A stretch of DNA of 64,000 nt from Branchiostoma floridae (lineage: Eukaryota; Chordata; Leptocardii; Amphioxiformes; Branchiostomatidae). The position numbers and the translations under genes were made by a program. A model generated the notes under the pieces. The model did not search any database. It was not told where the DNA came from and saw nothing but the letters and a program-made list of their open reading frames with translations. The stretch is taken from assembly GCF_000003815.2 (NCBI RefSeq), contig NC_049987.1, positions 17,156,939-17,220,938 on the forward strand, given 5' to 3'. Shown piece after piece: positions 12,755 through 25,500 of this stretch (position 1 is the first letter of the stretch; each line of letters opens with the position of its first letter).

Positions 12755-13010
12755 AGAAAATTGATATTCCTTAGGTAAGTAATTGCAAAAATAATACATC
12801 ATAAGTTCCATCTTTAGTACATTTACAACTGTCTAATGAAACAACTTATGAAGTTGAACTTGTAGATATTATAATAAAATAGAAATTTGGATGTAGTAAG
12901 ATATCACATTATTACATCATTATCACTTCAATTGCACTCCTGCTTTTTAATTATTCTTAGATCAGTTATCTGTAAGAACATAAATCTACCATAAAGGTCT
13001 TTCATTCACT
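12755..13010. repeat. Duplicon segment (copy 2)
   Basis: It is similar to 9190-9440 and 13290-13550, with the same ACATTTACAACTGTC core and CATAAAGGTCTTTCATTC tail. Three copies flank the tail fragments, so at least two duplication steps occurred. Confidence 0.75.
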
Positions 13011-13012
13011 GA

Positions 13013-13135
13013 AATGATGTTGAAGATACGGAAACAATGAGTGAAACAACACAGGAAGAGATGAACAAAGTCCCTAGTGATAATACTGAAGATGTGATTT
13101 TAATTCATACTATGGTGTGATATATTATTGAATAG
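13013..13135 (+). pseudogene. Second broken fragment of the LRR gene tail (fragment B)
   Basis: It repeats the end of fragment A (GATGTTGAAGATACGGAAAC, then GATGTGATTTTAATTCA) and corresponds to about 7577-7725 of the parent gene. It is too short to be functional. Confidence 0.8.
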
Positions 13136-13159
13136 AGAATATGATAGCAACGGCAAGCA

Positions 13160-13560
13160 TCTTTCAATATACGTTAATACTGTAACTAAAGCAGATAATA
13201 TTTTGTAGCTGAATGTATGTTATACAACAGTGACAGAAATATCCTCTTGAAGTTCAACTGTACACAAGGTAAATTCCATAGTTTCAATATTCAAATAGCA
13301 CAGAAATTTTATATTCCTTATGCGATTACAAAAATAATGTATCATAAGTTCCATCTTCAGTACATTTACAATTGTCTTATGAAGCATGAAGAAGCTCAAC
13401 TTGTACATACTAACATACAATAGAAACTGTAGATAAAGCAAGATATCACATTTTTATATCATGATCAATTCAATTGCACGCCTGCCTTTAAATCATTCTT
13501 AGATCAGTTATTTGTAAGAGCATTAATCTACAATAAAGGTCTTTCATTCGCTGATTAATA
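13160..13560. repeat. Duplicon segment (copy 3)
   Basis: It matches 9090-9470 (GAATGTATGTTATACA..CAGTGAC..GAAATATCCTCTT) with scattered substitutions. The similarity continues through 13560-14138 against 9450-10023, up to the stop of the second lectin gene. Confidence 0.8.
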
Positions 13561-14138
13561 CATTTATTCAATAACTTTAATAAGTCTGCATAACAAAAAT
13601 TTAAAACAGCTCAAGATGACTTGAAAGCAATTGTTTTTATCTCATCTGTGAAATCAATGCAAGCTCTATGATTTAATGCAATTATAAAATAAAATATGAG
13701 TATTCATATGAGTGTATGAAACAACGTATATGCAGAAAATGTCGTGTATGTAGACCCAAGGAAATGATGAAGCACTGATAATGATATGATATCTTATTAT
13801 CATGTAACTGCAATGTGAAAATACAATTCTATCTTCAAAACTCTGGATGAATTGAAAATATGCTTCACCGCTTAAATATGCATATTTACACAAATCACAA
13901 TGCATACATATATTAAGGTAAGGTGGACTATTCTATGACTGAATTTGTGCCATGAACCTTCCCTTGTTTACCAGCTATAACCTTTCCAGATTTACTCGTG
14001 TTCAGACATGAAACACCCAACCTATAATTGTTGCCGTATATTTCTAAGCCTTGAGAAAAACGTTTAAGAATGAGCATTTTGTCTTATTTGACTGTACATC
14101 GTTAATTGCCCTGTTTCCTTAGGGGTGTCATTCTGTTG

Positions 14139-17100
14139 CTACTCTGTTTTAGAGATCCTCATTTCAATATACCTGAAGGTAAAAATCCCGGGGGGTTTCC
14201 ATTGAGATTTTTTAGGGCAGTCCGTAACATTATGATAATAGTAACCATTGGGGTTCAAAGTATCACATCGATGAACCCAAAACCCTCCCATTTTGAACAG
14301 ATAGCAGGAGCGGCTATGAGAACCTTCAGAGCAAGGTTTGTTACGAAATATCGCGGTATTCTGACCTCTCCACCAATTCTGCCCTTTAGTACCCGTATAA
14401 TTCCCCAAATGTAACTTATACATCGCCTGGGCATTTTCCACGAGGAAAATGTCATATTGCATATAGAACTCGGCGGCCGGATGGCATTTCTTTCTAAAAC
14501 AATTTGCAAACCTTCTTAAGTCAACATCCAGCTTGTACCTCCCCTGGCTGGTGAGTAGATGGATGTTGTCGTTGCCGAGCCAGAACTCTCCCGTCAGGTT
14601 GCCGAAGCCCCGGCTGTAGTCCTCCCATGTCCGGTTATAGAAGTCCACAGAGCCGTCCTGTCGCCGCTGGATGACGGTCCAGGCTCGGCCGGCCTCCACA
14701 CGGCAGAACACACGGAGAGGGGCGCTGTTGTTCCCGCCGCCCGACGCACGCGGGTAGATGGTGTAGATTCCAGAATCCATAGAGCCTTTGGAGATTCGGT
14801 AGATTTTTCCACAATCTACAATTTGTATGCAACAACAAGTAAGATGCGTTCAGTCAAGATCACGATCCCCCACGGTACTTGCGTATTATACTGTAATCTA
14901 TTTGCTCTCCGTCATACATACTCTGGTCTAAATAGAAATAGCAAGGACGTGTAGCTCGTGCTTAGTAACCTTCCATCAGAGATTTATTTTGCCTTGTTAC
15001 GTATACGCAAGTTATTAATGTTGATGTGGCCTACGTATACGTTTCGTGTATATTTACCTTTTGCTCTGATGCTGTCAAGACGGGTACCAATCGCTGAAAG
15101 TGAGGTCCTTAGTTGTTCCATAGATAGTAAAAGACACTCCATGAACGCCTGGGGTGGAGTGATCCAATGGCTGCCAGCAAAACCNNNNNNNNNNNNNNNN
15201 NNNNNNNNNNNNNNNNNNNNNNNNNNNNNNNNNNNNNNNNNNNNNNNNNNNNNNNNNNNNNNNNNNNNNNNNNNNNNNNNNNNNNNNNNNNNNNNNNNNN
15301 NNNNNNNNNNNNNNNNNNNNNNNNNNNNNNNNNNNNNNNNNNNNNNNNNNNNNNNNNNNNNNNNNNNNNNNNNNNNNNNNNNNNNNNNNNNNNNNNNNNN
15401 NNNNNNNNNNNNNNNNNNNNNNNNNNCAAAATCAGAAAAAGTTGGCCAAACTCAAAAAATCGATTTTCCTTAAATTTTGTGTGGTGGTAGGGCCTTGGTC
15501 CAAACCTACAAAAATGACAAAGTTTTAGATCTGCGGTCACCGGTTGCCATGGCAACGGCCATTTTTCAAAATGGCGGATTTTCACCAAGGGAAGGCCTTG
15601 GTCGCGTCCAAAATAGGCCTTCTTTGGACTCCTGTAGCCCCCACAAATTAACAGATATTTTATCAATTCTCGCATATGTTATTACCCATATTCTAATGAA
15701 CAAAATGATATATAGTGATGCTCAAAATGTTTTTGTAGTCAGGTGCAGTAGATGTTTAAAAATGATGTGTTTTCGTGAATTTCCAAAATTGGCAAAAATC
15801 CATTTTTTGACCATTTTTATTGACCATTAGCTCATTATCAGGCAAATCAATTTGCTTGATTTTCGGCACAGTTATAGTTTGAACCTTTGTATACATCATA
15901 TGTAAAAATAAATTTGGGCCTTTAACGTATCGAACCGTGGTGGCCCCCAGAGTAAACCAATATTTCCATTACAAGAAAATCGTAACCATAGAATTATTCC
16001 TGGAAAAACAGTCATAGCTTACCAGAAATGAATCTCGTTATCATTTTATGTAACAGAGGAACTTACCTATCACTTATAAAAGCAGGGTTGTTTTAGATTT
16101 TTTTATAATTGCCTTTAAAATGATTTTTTTGAGTTTTTTTGGTCATTTTTAGACCAAAAAATGTATATTTTGGCCCCAGCACCCTGGTAATACAACCAAA
16201 TGACCTGAAATTTGGTATGGGAATGTCCTGGACATGTACACACATGGGTTGATAACTGGTTTGCCATATGATAGAACAAAATGCTGAATTTTGTGACTTA
16301 TTTGGGGCATTTTCGGCCCCAAAACTACATTTTTGGCCCCAGTACCCTGGTTTTACAACTGAATGACCTGGAATTCGGTATAGCAATGCCCTGAACATAT
16401 GCACACATGGATTCAATAACATGTTTTACATACAGTACAACAATATGCTTAATTTTGAGATTTTTGCCAGTTTTTTTACAAAATAAAAGTCATTTTCTTG
16501 CTCCTGTTCCCTGGTAAATAACCAGTAAATAACCGGTAAAAAATTGGTATAGGAGCGCATTGGAAATGGCTTTTATAACCCGTTTTTGCATACAGTGCAA
16601 CAAAACGCTTAATGTTGTAATTTGTGGTCATTGCTTTACCCAAAGTACATTTCTAGCTCCTATTCCCTATTAGGCATTACAGGCAAATTACCACCTGGAC
16701 TCCAAAAACCCCCACAAAGTAAGAGATATTCTATTGATTCCCGTATATGTTATTACCCATATTCTAATAAGAAAAGTGATATAAAGTTATACTCGAAATG
16801 TTTTTGTAGTGAGGTGCAGCAGATGTTAAAAGATGACGTGTCTTTGTAAAAAGTAAATTGCCAAAAAGTGTTATTAAAGTGTCCAGGGCACTCCCATACC
16901 GAATTTCAGATTATTTAATTGGAAAAACAGGTTACAGGAGCCAAAATTTTTTTTTTGTAAAAAAAATGGCAAAAAACACACACAAAATTCAGCATTTCGC
17001 TGTACTGTATGACAAGCATGCCCTGGACATATGTGCGCATATGTCCAGGGCATTCCTATACCAAAGTTCAAGTCGTCTATATTTTTTTAGTTGTGAAACC

Positions 17101-19758
17101 AGGCTACAAGAGCCAAAAAAGCACTTTTTTGTTTTAAAAAAATGGCCCAAAATAACAAATTAAGCATTTTGTTGTAATGTATGCCAAACGTGTTGTTATT
17201 GGATCCATCAGCGCATATGTCCAGGGCATTCCAATACCAAATGCAGGTCATTCAATGGTAAAGCCAGGGTACAGGAGCCAAAAATGTACCTTTTTTTTTA
17301 GTAAAAAAAATGACCAAAATTAAGCATTTTGTTGCACAGTATGCCAAAATCATTATTGACTCTATGTGTACATGTGTCCAGGGCATTTTTATACCGAATT
17401 TCATTTACTTGTAAAACCAGGGTTTAATGGGCCAAAAATGTACTTTTGGGGCCAAAAATTACAAAAAGGAGCCAGAAATGTACTTTGGGTAAAACAATGA
17501 CCAAAAATTACAACATTAAGCGTTTTGTTGCACTGTATGCAAAAACGGGTTATAAAAGCCATTTCAAAGGCGATTCTACATTTGTATACCGATTTTTTAC
17601 CGGTTATTTACTTGGAAAACCAAGGAACAGGAGCAAAAAAATGCCTTTTTTGTAAAATAAATCTCAAAATTAAGCATTTTGTTGTACTGTATGTAAAACA
17701 TGTTATTGAATCCATGTGTGCATATGTTCAGGGCATTGCTATACCGAATTCCAGGTCATTCAGTTGTAAAACCAGGGTAGAGGAGCCAAAAATGTACTTT
17801 TTTGGGAAAAAAATAAACCAAAAATCACAAAATTTTGCATTTTATTGAACAGTATGCCAAAAGTGTTATTGAATCCATGTGCGCATGTGTCCAGGGCATT
17901 CCTATACCAAATTTCAGGTCATTTGGTTGTAAAACCAGGGTACTGGGGCCAAAAATGTAGTTTTGGGGCCGAAAATACCCCAAATAAGTCAGAAAATTCA
18001 GCATTTTGTTCTATCATATGGCAAACCAGTTATCAACCCATGTGTGTACATGTCCAGGACATTCCCATACCAAATTTCAGGTCATTTGGTTGTAATACCA
18101 GGGTGCTGGGGCCAAAATATACATTTTTTGGTCTAAAAATGACCAAAAAAACTCAAAAAAATCATTTTAAAGGCAATTATAAAAAAATCTAAAACAACCC
18201 TGCATTTATAAGTGATAGGTAAGTTTCTCTGTTACATACAATGATAATGAGATTCATTTTTGGTAAGCTATGACTGTTTTTCCAGGAATAATTCTATGGT
18301 TACGATTTTCTTGAAATGGAAATATTGGTTTACTCTGGGGGACACCACGGTCCGATACGTTAAAGGCCCAAATTTATTTTTACATATGATGTATACAAAG
18401 GTTCAAACTATAACTGTGCCGAAAATCAAGCAAATTGATTTGCCTGACAATGAGCTAATGGTCAATAAAAATGGTCAAAAAATGGATTTTTGCCAATTTT
18501 GGAAATTCTCGAAAACACATCATTTTCAAACATCTGCTGCACCTGACTACAAAAACATTTTGAGCATCACTATATATCATTTTGTTCATTAAAATATGGG
18601 TAATAACATATGCGAGAATCGATAAAATATCTGTTAATTTGTGGGGGCTACAGGAGTCCAAAGAAGGTCTATTTTGGACGCGACCATGCCTTCCCTTGGT
18701 GAAAATCCGCCATTTTGAAAAATGGCCGTTGCCATGGCAACCGGTGACCGCAGATCTAAAACTTTGCCATTTTTGTAGGTTTGGACCAAGACCCTACCAC
18801 CACACAAAATTTAAGAAAAATCGATTTTTTGAGTTTGGCCACCCTATGCTTGGTTTTTACAGACAGAGCCTCTTAATCATCTATAAGTTGATTTTCCGAC
18901 AAGGGAGCCAGCATACTTGTGCAGTGGCCAAATATGCTAGAAAAGGTCAAGTAGAGACAAAGTTTGACAACATTCGTTATAGCACATAAAATCAGTTGCG
19001 TCAAAGCAAAATCACTGCTCAAAGTCATAGCCGCTCCAAAGTCAAAGCTGATGTGGAGGTTAGAGTTCGGTTGGAGATTCGAGGAGTGATCAATAAGTTC
19101 TCGGCCTCATCCAGAAATAACAAGCACAACTCAGATTTCGCAGCATAGATGTCAAGTGTAGAGTCTTTTTTTCTGAATGTGTACAAAATTTCAAAATATT
19201 GTCATCGTTATTTTGCAGGCTACACCCTGTAACGTTATGTAAGAGACAAGGAATAAACGTAGACGATCTGGGGTGTGCTGGTCAACTTGCTCTGCTGAAA
19301 GTCAGATACCCACTTCTTTCTACTTAAATTAGGAATGGAATCATTATCAAACATTTTGACAATGTCTTCAAAGAATTTACAGCACGGGGAACTAGACCCA
19401 CACATGTCTGATCACATGCTTCTCTCGACACTTACCAAGTTTTCAAAAAGACGTTGATTGCATTGGAAAGTAATGACTGCAATGATTTGAAATTTGGAGG
19501 ATATGATGGCTTCATACTACAAAGTTGTACAAATTTGAGTTGTACATATCATTTCTGGGTGAGACCGAGAGCTTATCGTTCTCCCCTCGTCGCCTGTGTC
19601 TCCCAGAAGGAAATATGGTTAACTCACTCCTTATTTTCTGGAGGAATCAGGCCACCCATGCAAACATGCTCGGCTGGGCTGCCTGATGGTGAGGTACCAG
19701 GACAGCTGACGTCGGTAGCAATGACCAACAAAACAAACATCCAACCTTTCGTGGCCAT
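14139..19758 (-). CDS. Secreted fibrinogen-related protein, copy 2 (interrupted by assembly gap)
   Basis: It is the paralogue of the gene at 10024-11966. Exon 3 is 14815-14139 and holds the fibrinogen-related domain, nearly identical to copy 1 over its first half. Exon 2 ends at 15058 and its visible part (to 15184) encodes the helical stretch LLLSMEQLRTSLSAIGTRL; about 34 nt are hidden in the N run. Exon 1 is 19758-19628 (MATKGWMFVLLVIATDVSCP, donor phase 2, matching copy 1). As in copy 1 the calcium loop is replaced (KPCSEGSHSRSC). Intron 1 is inflated by a 3.4 kb foldback array and a mariner-like MITE. Pairing exon 1 with exons 2-3 assumes the assembly across the gap is correct. Confidence 0.8.
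15185..15426. other. Assembly gap (242 N)
   Basis: The N run hides the 5' part of exon 2 of lectin copy 2, its acceptor, and the left end of the foldback array. Confidence 1.
15427..18850. repeat. Giant foldback element with internal tandem units
   Basis: The left arm, from 15427 to about 16670, pairs in inverted orientation with about 17465-18840. For example, the sequence around GTTGCCATGGCAAC at 15543 pairs with 18728, and GGCCCC at 16172 pairs with 18108. Arms and centre carry degenerate units of about 150-170 bases, each with GTCCAGGGCATTCCTATACC and AAAACCAGGGTACAGGAGCC-like blocks. A partial direct copy of 15630-15790 is nested at 16695-16850. A local palindrome (GCCCTGGACATATG, loop TGCG) sits at 17020-17051. 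No transposase was found. Confidence 0.85.
19080..19589. mobile_element. Mariner-like foldback MITE, older copy
   Basis: The ends CGAGGAGTGATCAATAAGTT and CTTATCGTTCTCCCCTCG are inverted repeats. The interior matches the element at 45971-46851 (for example CACACATGTCTGATCACA). It lies inside intron 1 of lectin copy 2. Sequence decay makes it older than the 46 kb copy. Confidence 0.8.
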
Positions 19759-20239
19759 GTTGAGGTTACCACTGGGGAAGTGATAGGTGGGGTGGGCAGC
19801 TTTGGGATGTCCAGACTAATACTGCTGATGGCTTGAGTTCGTGCAAAACAACCTTTGCTTTGTTCTCTTTTGTTTTGCCGCTAGTTATTTTGCTTAAAAG
19901 GACTCCGTACAGATGTGCTGTGCTCAATCATTATTACATGTATATTAGGCCATGTTGATTTGATTATATGGATGGCATCCGCGCTCGCACCAATTTTCGG
20001 CCGTTTCCAAAAAAAAAAAAGAAGTTTTCGACCACACAATAAATTGTGCAAAGCAGCTGTAAAATGAGCACAAATATTCCGTAGATTGAAAAAAAAGGAT
20101 CAGAAAACAGATAACTAATCATAGTCTAATGCCATAGAATTGCTCCGCAAGGCAAGTGCATTTTGGGTATTGTGCCCTTTTATTTAAATCAAGTGATATG
20201 AATTAGCTTGACGATGCCCAGGACATATGTCCACAGGGG

Positions 20240-20550
20240 GTTGTTATGTTTTCCTCGATAGGAAAACATATTGTTTTTGCTGGTGCACGTGTGTTCTTAT
20301 TTTTCTGCTTGTAGTCAATCGGAGCTTAGGTTGGATATCAGTTGTGTAAATATGGGCAATTTTTTTGCCCGCACACAATATTATAGGGCGAGCCTGATTG
20401 TGAAGTATGATGAAGCAGATGTAAGTTGGCCTTGTTTCATTGATTTGCACTGAATGGCTTTCTTTCTTTATCCTAGTATCCAAGCAGAGGTTTGGCTCAG
20501 ACTGTTTTCTTTTAACGTCTTTTTAGTTGTTTTAGGCGACTCTGTATTTT
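20240..20550. repeat. Cluster of dispersed repeat fragments
   Basis: 20240-20460 is related to 8070-8680 (TATAGGGCGAGCCTGAT, GCAGATGTA). 20474-20550 (AAGCAGAGGTTTGGCTCAG..CTTTTTAGTTGTTTTAGGC) resembles one half of the foldback MITE at 54729-54934. A short hairpin TATGTTTTCCT/AGGAAAACATA lies at 20247-20272. Confidence 0.55.
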
Positions 20551-22539
20551 GTACTGCTTTCCTCATGTGTGCGGACACACAAGTGCATTTTTTCCTCTAT
20601 GCCCTAGACCTGGTCTCTCAAAGCATTTGTCATTGTCCATATCCCCATATCCGATGACAAACTCAACAGAAAGCCCCTTTCTCCCCTTACCGTTTTGTCA
20701 ATATTACGACCCAGTAAGGGTAAACAAAACGTCCCTTTCATGACGACCAAGTACAACAAATGAGGTGGCACATAGAGGGGTAACTCACTTTCCCCAATAC
20801 CAGTCATGACTTAAAACTATTGCTTCTACTTCTCACCTTAAAGTGGTTGTTTACATCAAAAGACCAGTAACTCTTGGTGATACTAAGGGAAACGTAGATC
20901 CGAGAAGACTACTTAGGAGGTGTGTATATACTGACTTTGTGTGGCCTCCTTCACCGGCGTCTTCGGGGGCCTTGGCGTAAGTTTTGTTTTTGTGTGTGTG
21001 TACGTGTGTGTGTTTGGGGGTGGTGGTGGAGTTGATCGCCGGGAAAGGAAAATATGCCAGGAAAGGAAAAATGCCGGGAAAGGAATATATACCGGGAAGC
21101 TTGTACGGGCCTCCAGTGCTGTTTTGAGTTTTGAGGTAGTGAAGAGGGGTCAAAAGTCACTCTTGTTTTGGTCCAGTCTTGACGTTGGTATATTAGAGGC
21201 CGGGTAACCCTGCCAATGTGAGATTTTCGTGGACTTAAACTCCGGTAGTTGACTTTTGACAGCATCTCTCTTGCATGGATTCAATTATTTAAGTATTGGC
21301 AGCCACTCATAAGGTACAATTAAAACTACTATGTAATGTAATAAAATTGAATATTGACATTACTGAACAGCGTTAGATACTGTTGGCCTCCGTCCCCACC
21401 TCCGGGTTTCCTTGAGCATTCCTGTACCTAGTAATGCAGGTACATACGAGTTACTTCGTATGCTATTGTGTCCATAAAGCCTGTCTTCGGTATCTTTTTC
21501 TCGATGTAGTTTGCATTGTATCCCATCTGGTCTCTTACAACGAAAGAATGTTACCAATTTGCTTAAGACGGCAATTTTCAAAGCAAGCTTTGTATTTGAG
21601 CCTAAAACTGAATGAATGGAAATTAGCTGAATATTGTTGTTTTTAGTATGTTCCTACGTATTTGTTGTCTATTCAGCCTATAACCAACGACAAATCAAAA
21701 CTTTGACCGTCCCCTCAAAACATTTGTAAATGCCATATACCTAATGGGGAATCCCCCTTCCCAGTCGACACCGCGCAATAGGTAAGGTCACACCTGACTA
21801 CTTCCGCATTCGTTGCAGCACTCAGTCGGGAATTTTACTGTTATCTGTTTACTGTATTTTTACACCAACAAGATCGCTCTTTCTGGTACTACGAATAGCA
21901 CAGACCTTGGAAGCCTAAAAGGTGTGTATACGTTCAGTGCCTCAAATTTCCTAGCATCCTTTGCAGACCTTCTCGGAGTGGTGGTGTTTACTTGGGGGGA
22001 GGGGGAGAGGGCGGGGGGGGGGGGCGTTACCGGAGTCCCAATTCTCAACATGGGTCATGCTCTCTCATGTCGGGAACGCGTTTAGGCCCACGCGGAAAAT
22101 ATCTCACCCGATATCAGAGAAACTTGTCCAGATTGAAAATCAGTGCTCCCCAGAAGAAAACGTCAACGCTCCTAGATAGAGAAAGCCAGTATAGGAGGCT
22201 ACTTCAAAAACACAATGCATGGTTGTTGTCAATACGTACATTCACATGGGACAATGTTTCACAACATTGAGTCATCTTGACTAATTACACCTTAAAGTTC
22301 ATTAACTTGCGCTAAAGACATTAGAAGTACATTTTATACAATGGGTGCAGATGTCGAAAGTTCTTGAATTGATTTCAGTCTTAATTTGTATGTATCATGC
22401 ATGTTACCTCCAAGATAACAAATAGTAGTATCATACACAAATGTCTCAAAGTGACACATCTGTCTGAATCTTACAATTGTTATCTCCTTTCGTTAAAGGC
22501 TGGTTTTGGAGCTGAAATAGGCATATTTCTGACATCAAC
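20551..22539. other. Intergenic, no gene recognised
   Basis: The stretch contains short GCCGGGAAAGGAAAA-type tandem units (about 21036-21095) and a G-rich tract at 22010-22025. Nothing else is recognised. The promoter of the NTase-TPR gene should lie near its right end. Confidence 0.4.
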
Positions 22540-25500
22540 ATGACCAGCCTGGCAGACAAGTTACAGGACCTGGAGTTGTGCCTCAAGAGCCAGCATGAAC
22601 AAGAAGTCAGTTATGGGCGGGCACTGAGAGAGGCTATTGTTCGCATGGACCTCTTAATTGAGGTAGAAGTCTTGAAAAGTCTTGGAGACCTGCGTCTTCA
22701 GAAAGGCAAGCTCGGTAAAGATTCGGCAGAGTTTGACAAGGCTGCTGCCCTGTATGCTGTTGCCCTACTACAGTGCAAAGATCCAGACACGGGACAAACA
22801 CTGGAACATCGTATCGGCTACATGGAGAAACTCTCCAGACAACTGCTGCAGGGGTACACTCCACACTTTCGGTGGTTGTTGCCAGACTACTGGGGTACTG
22901 CTGACAGTAATGTCTTAAGGGTCGCAGAAACTTGTGAAAAATTAGACAGAAGTACAAAATACTCTCAGCATTCTGTTGAAGAGACTTACACAGAAACATT
23001 AGTGACTGCAATAGAAACTAGCGACATGTTCTTAGAGGTTGAGGTTTTGAAATCTCTTGGAGATTTCTATCTTGAGAAAGGCAAGGAAACTGGTGTATCC
23101 CAGTTCACCAAGGCAGCTGCCATGTACAAGAAAGCTCTGACACGATGTGAGGATCCTGAGACAAAGCAGACTCTGAAACATCGCATACGTTATGCGGAGA
23201 AGATCAGGGAAAGAGCGAAAATGGTGAAAAAGTTTTGTTTATGATCAAGAATCAAATACCTGCACATAGTGAATCAGTGTAAATGTAAGAAGTTGTATGA
23301 CTTACTAGAGGACAATTGATCTGTATTTCAGGATATTATATATTGCAGGATATATAGAGATGTTAAAAGAGTGTGAGGCATATAAATGCTGACAAATAGT
23401 TTTTTTGCAGCGCTCAACATCAGATGAATCCAGACCGAGAGAAAGAAGACCAACTGTGGGACACCAGTTTGGAAACATCACAACACCTGATGTTACTCAG
23501 GACCGAAAACTCCATCCAGAAGTACCAAGGTGGGGATAACTTATTCTTAACTTCAAAATTGAACATGTTTGGAAAGTGCGCATTACGATACATGTTTTGA
23601 TGAAAAAATGATAATTAGCTAATTCACAAGAACCCACTAGTACTGTTATTTTGCTTAGCCAGTATGAAGACTGCTTGAATGAAGAAAGTCGTGATTTCTG
23701 GCATATAGATAGTTTAAGTTGACATAGATGATAGTTGTTAAAATCATAGTATAGTTTGCATACATCCATGAGTAAATACGTTACATGACAGGACTATTCA
23801 AACATGTGACATATATAACTCAGAACCAGAGGAACGTTGATGCATACAAATTATTCCAACAAGAGATAACTTACTGAATCAATGAGAAAATAATACGATC
23901 CTATAGCAGTTTACTTTGAATCAGTGTCATTAAACTCCTAGATCGCATTCAGTTCGTATGTGAAATGTGAATATGAATGTTGCAATAGAATGATGTTTAT
24001 TTGTCGCATAATGACTTCTGTCTTAATCTTAACAGTACATATGAAGACTATCTGCAGAAGGGAAACAAAGACCTACAGACAGGGGACCTGGACAAAGCAG
24101 AGGAACACTTTGCAGCTGCGCTCAAGTCTGTTCATGTCAAAGGTAAGTCTTTGTAAAAGTTAGTCCAAAGAAAATGCATAACATGAAAATTGCAAGATCC
24201 TTGGTTCCAGTTTATGAACAAACTTTGTTCACTGACGTGGCCACTAGTCTTAGTACCTGTCACAACAGCCAAGGCGTTTCAAACAAAACCTGCAATACAA
24301 AAAAAGATAATCAAAGCTACCATGCACCATCTTTGTACCTCAGCCTCTCGTATATGGTTTTTAGAAGCAATAGTAACAACAATGGTGCACTAAGAGACAC
24401 ATAATTTATAGTGTCTACATGCATCACGATTACACTTTTAACTTTTATCAGCAAAGGCTTTGAAAATAATCGAATTTCATCTTTCTTTCTCCATTTATTT
24501 TAGGTGAACACAGAGAAGAGGCAGAGCCCCTGTACAGGTTGAGTGAAGTCTACATGAAGAGAGGAATCCAGTCAAAAGATGGAGGAGATTTCACCAAGGC
24601 TGCAGCACTCTGTAATGCAGCACTGGTAAGATCGAAAAGAGAAGACATAGAGGAAGCAATCCAGGACATAACCCAATCATTTGTAAAGCATGTGCTGAAT
24701 ACTGAACAAATGGTAGAGATCGATAACACAAAGAAACAAAAGTTAATGTTAAAGAAGGACAGAGATTATGCTGAAGGAGAAATCAAAATGATTGATGAGA
24801 ACATAGATCCTTATAGCCTTGATGATGACGACCCTGAGTTAAGTGAAATGGAGAAGAAGAGAGTAGAAGCAATCAAAACATTGTTTCAGTCTATTGTTGA
24901 CCAACGAAAAACGTTCATAGCCAGGCTTGTAGATGAATGTATAGAGGTAATGGGCCCCCCTCCCTGTAAGTACGCCATGATAGGTTTGGGTTCACAAGCC
25001 ACAGGGTTGGTGACTCCGTACTCTGATCTGGAATTTGCCATTTTGATAGACGAGGAAACAGAACATAATGCTAAGTATTTCCGCAACCTCACTCATTATC
25101 TGCACCTCAAAGTGATCAATCTGGGAGAAACCATTCTCCCAGCCATGGGGATTAAAACTCTAAATGATTTCTACTCAGATAACCCACTTGACAGCTGGTA
25201 CTATGACTCTGTAACACCACGAGGGTTTTCGTTCGATGGAGCCATGCCACATGCATGCAAGACTCCATTGGGCAGGGGTAGAACTAGTAACAGTACAGGA
25301 AGCAGCGAACTTATCCACACACCATGCAATATGACCAATGTACTAAAGGACGACCTAAAATTGCATTTAAAGAAAGGCTATCATCTTGGTAGCATCCTGG
25401 GAAATGTGTCGTTGGTCGCAGGAGAACAGGGCTTGGTGGATGAGTACATGTCTCTATGTACTAAGCAACGTCGGGAAAATGACGGTAAGGTTCTTTTAGC

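Noticed and set aside
16093-18192. Mirrored 109-115 residue frames in the two arms of the foldback array
   Set aside because: They are the same repeat read from each arm and match the degenerate tandem unit; no domain and no start context.
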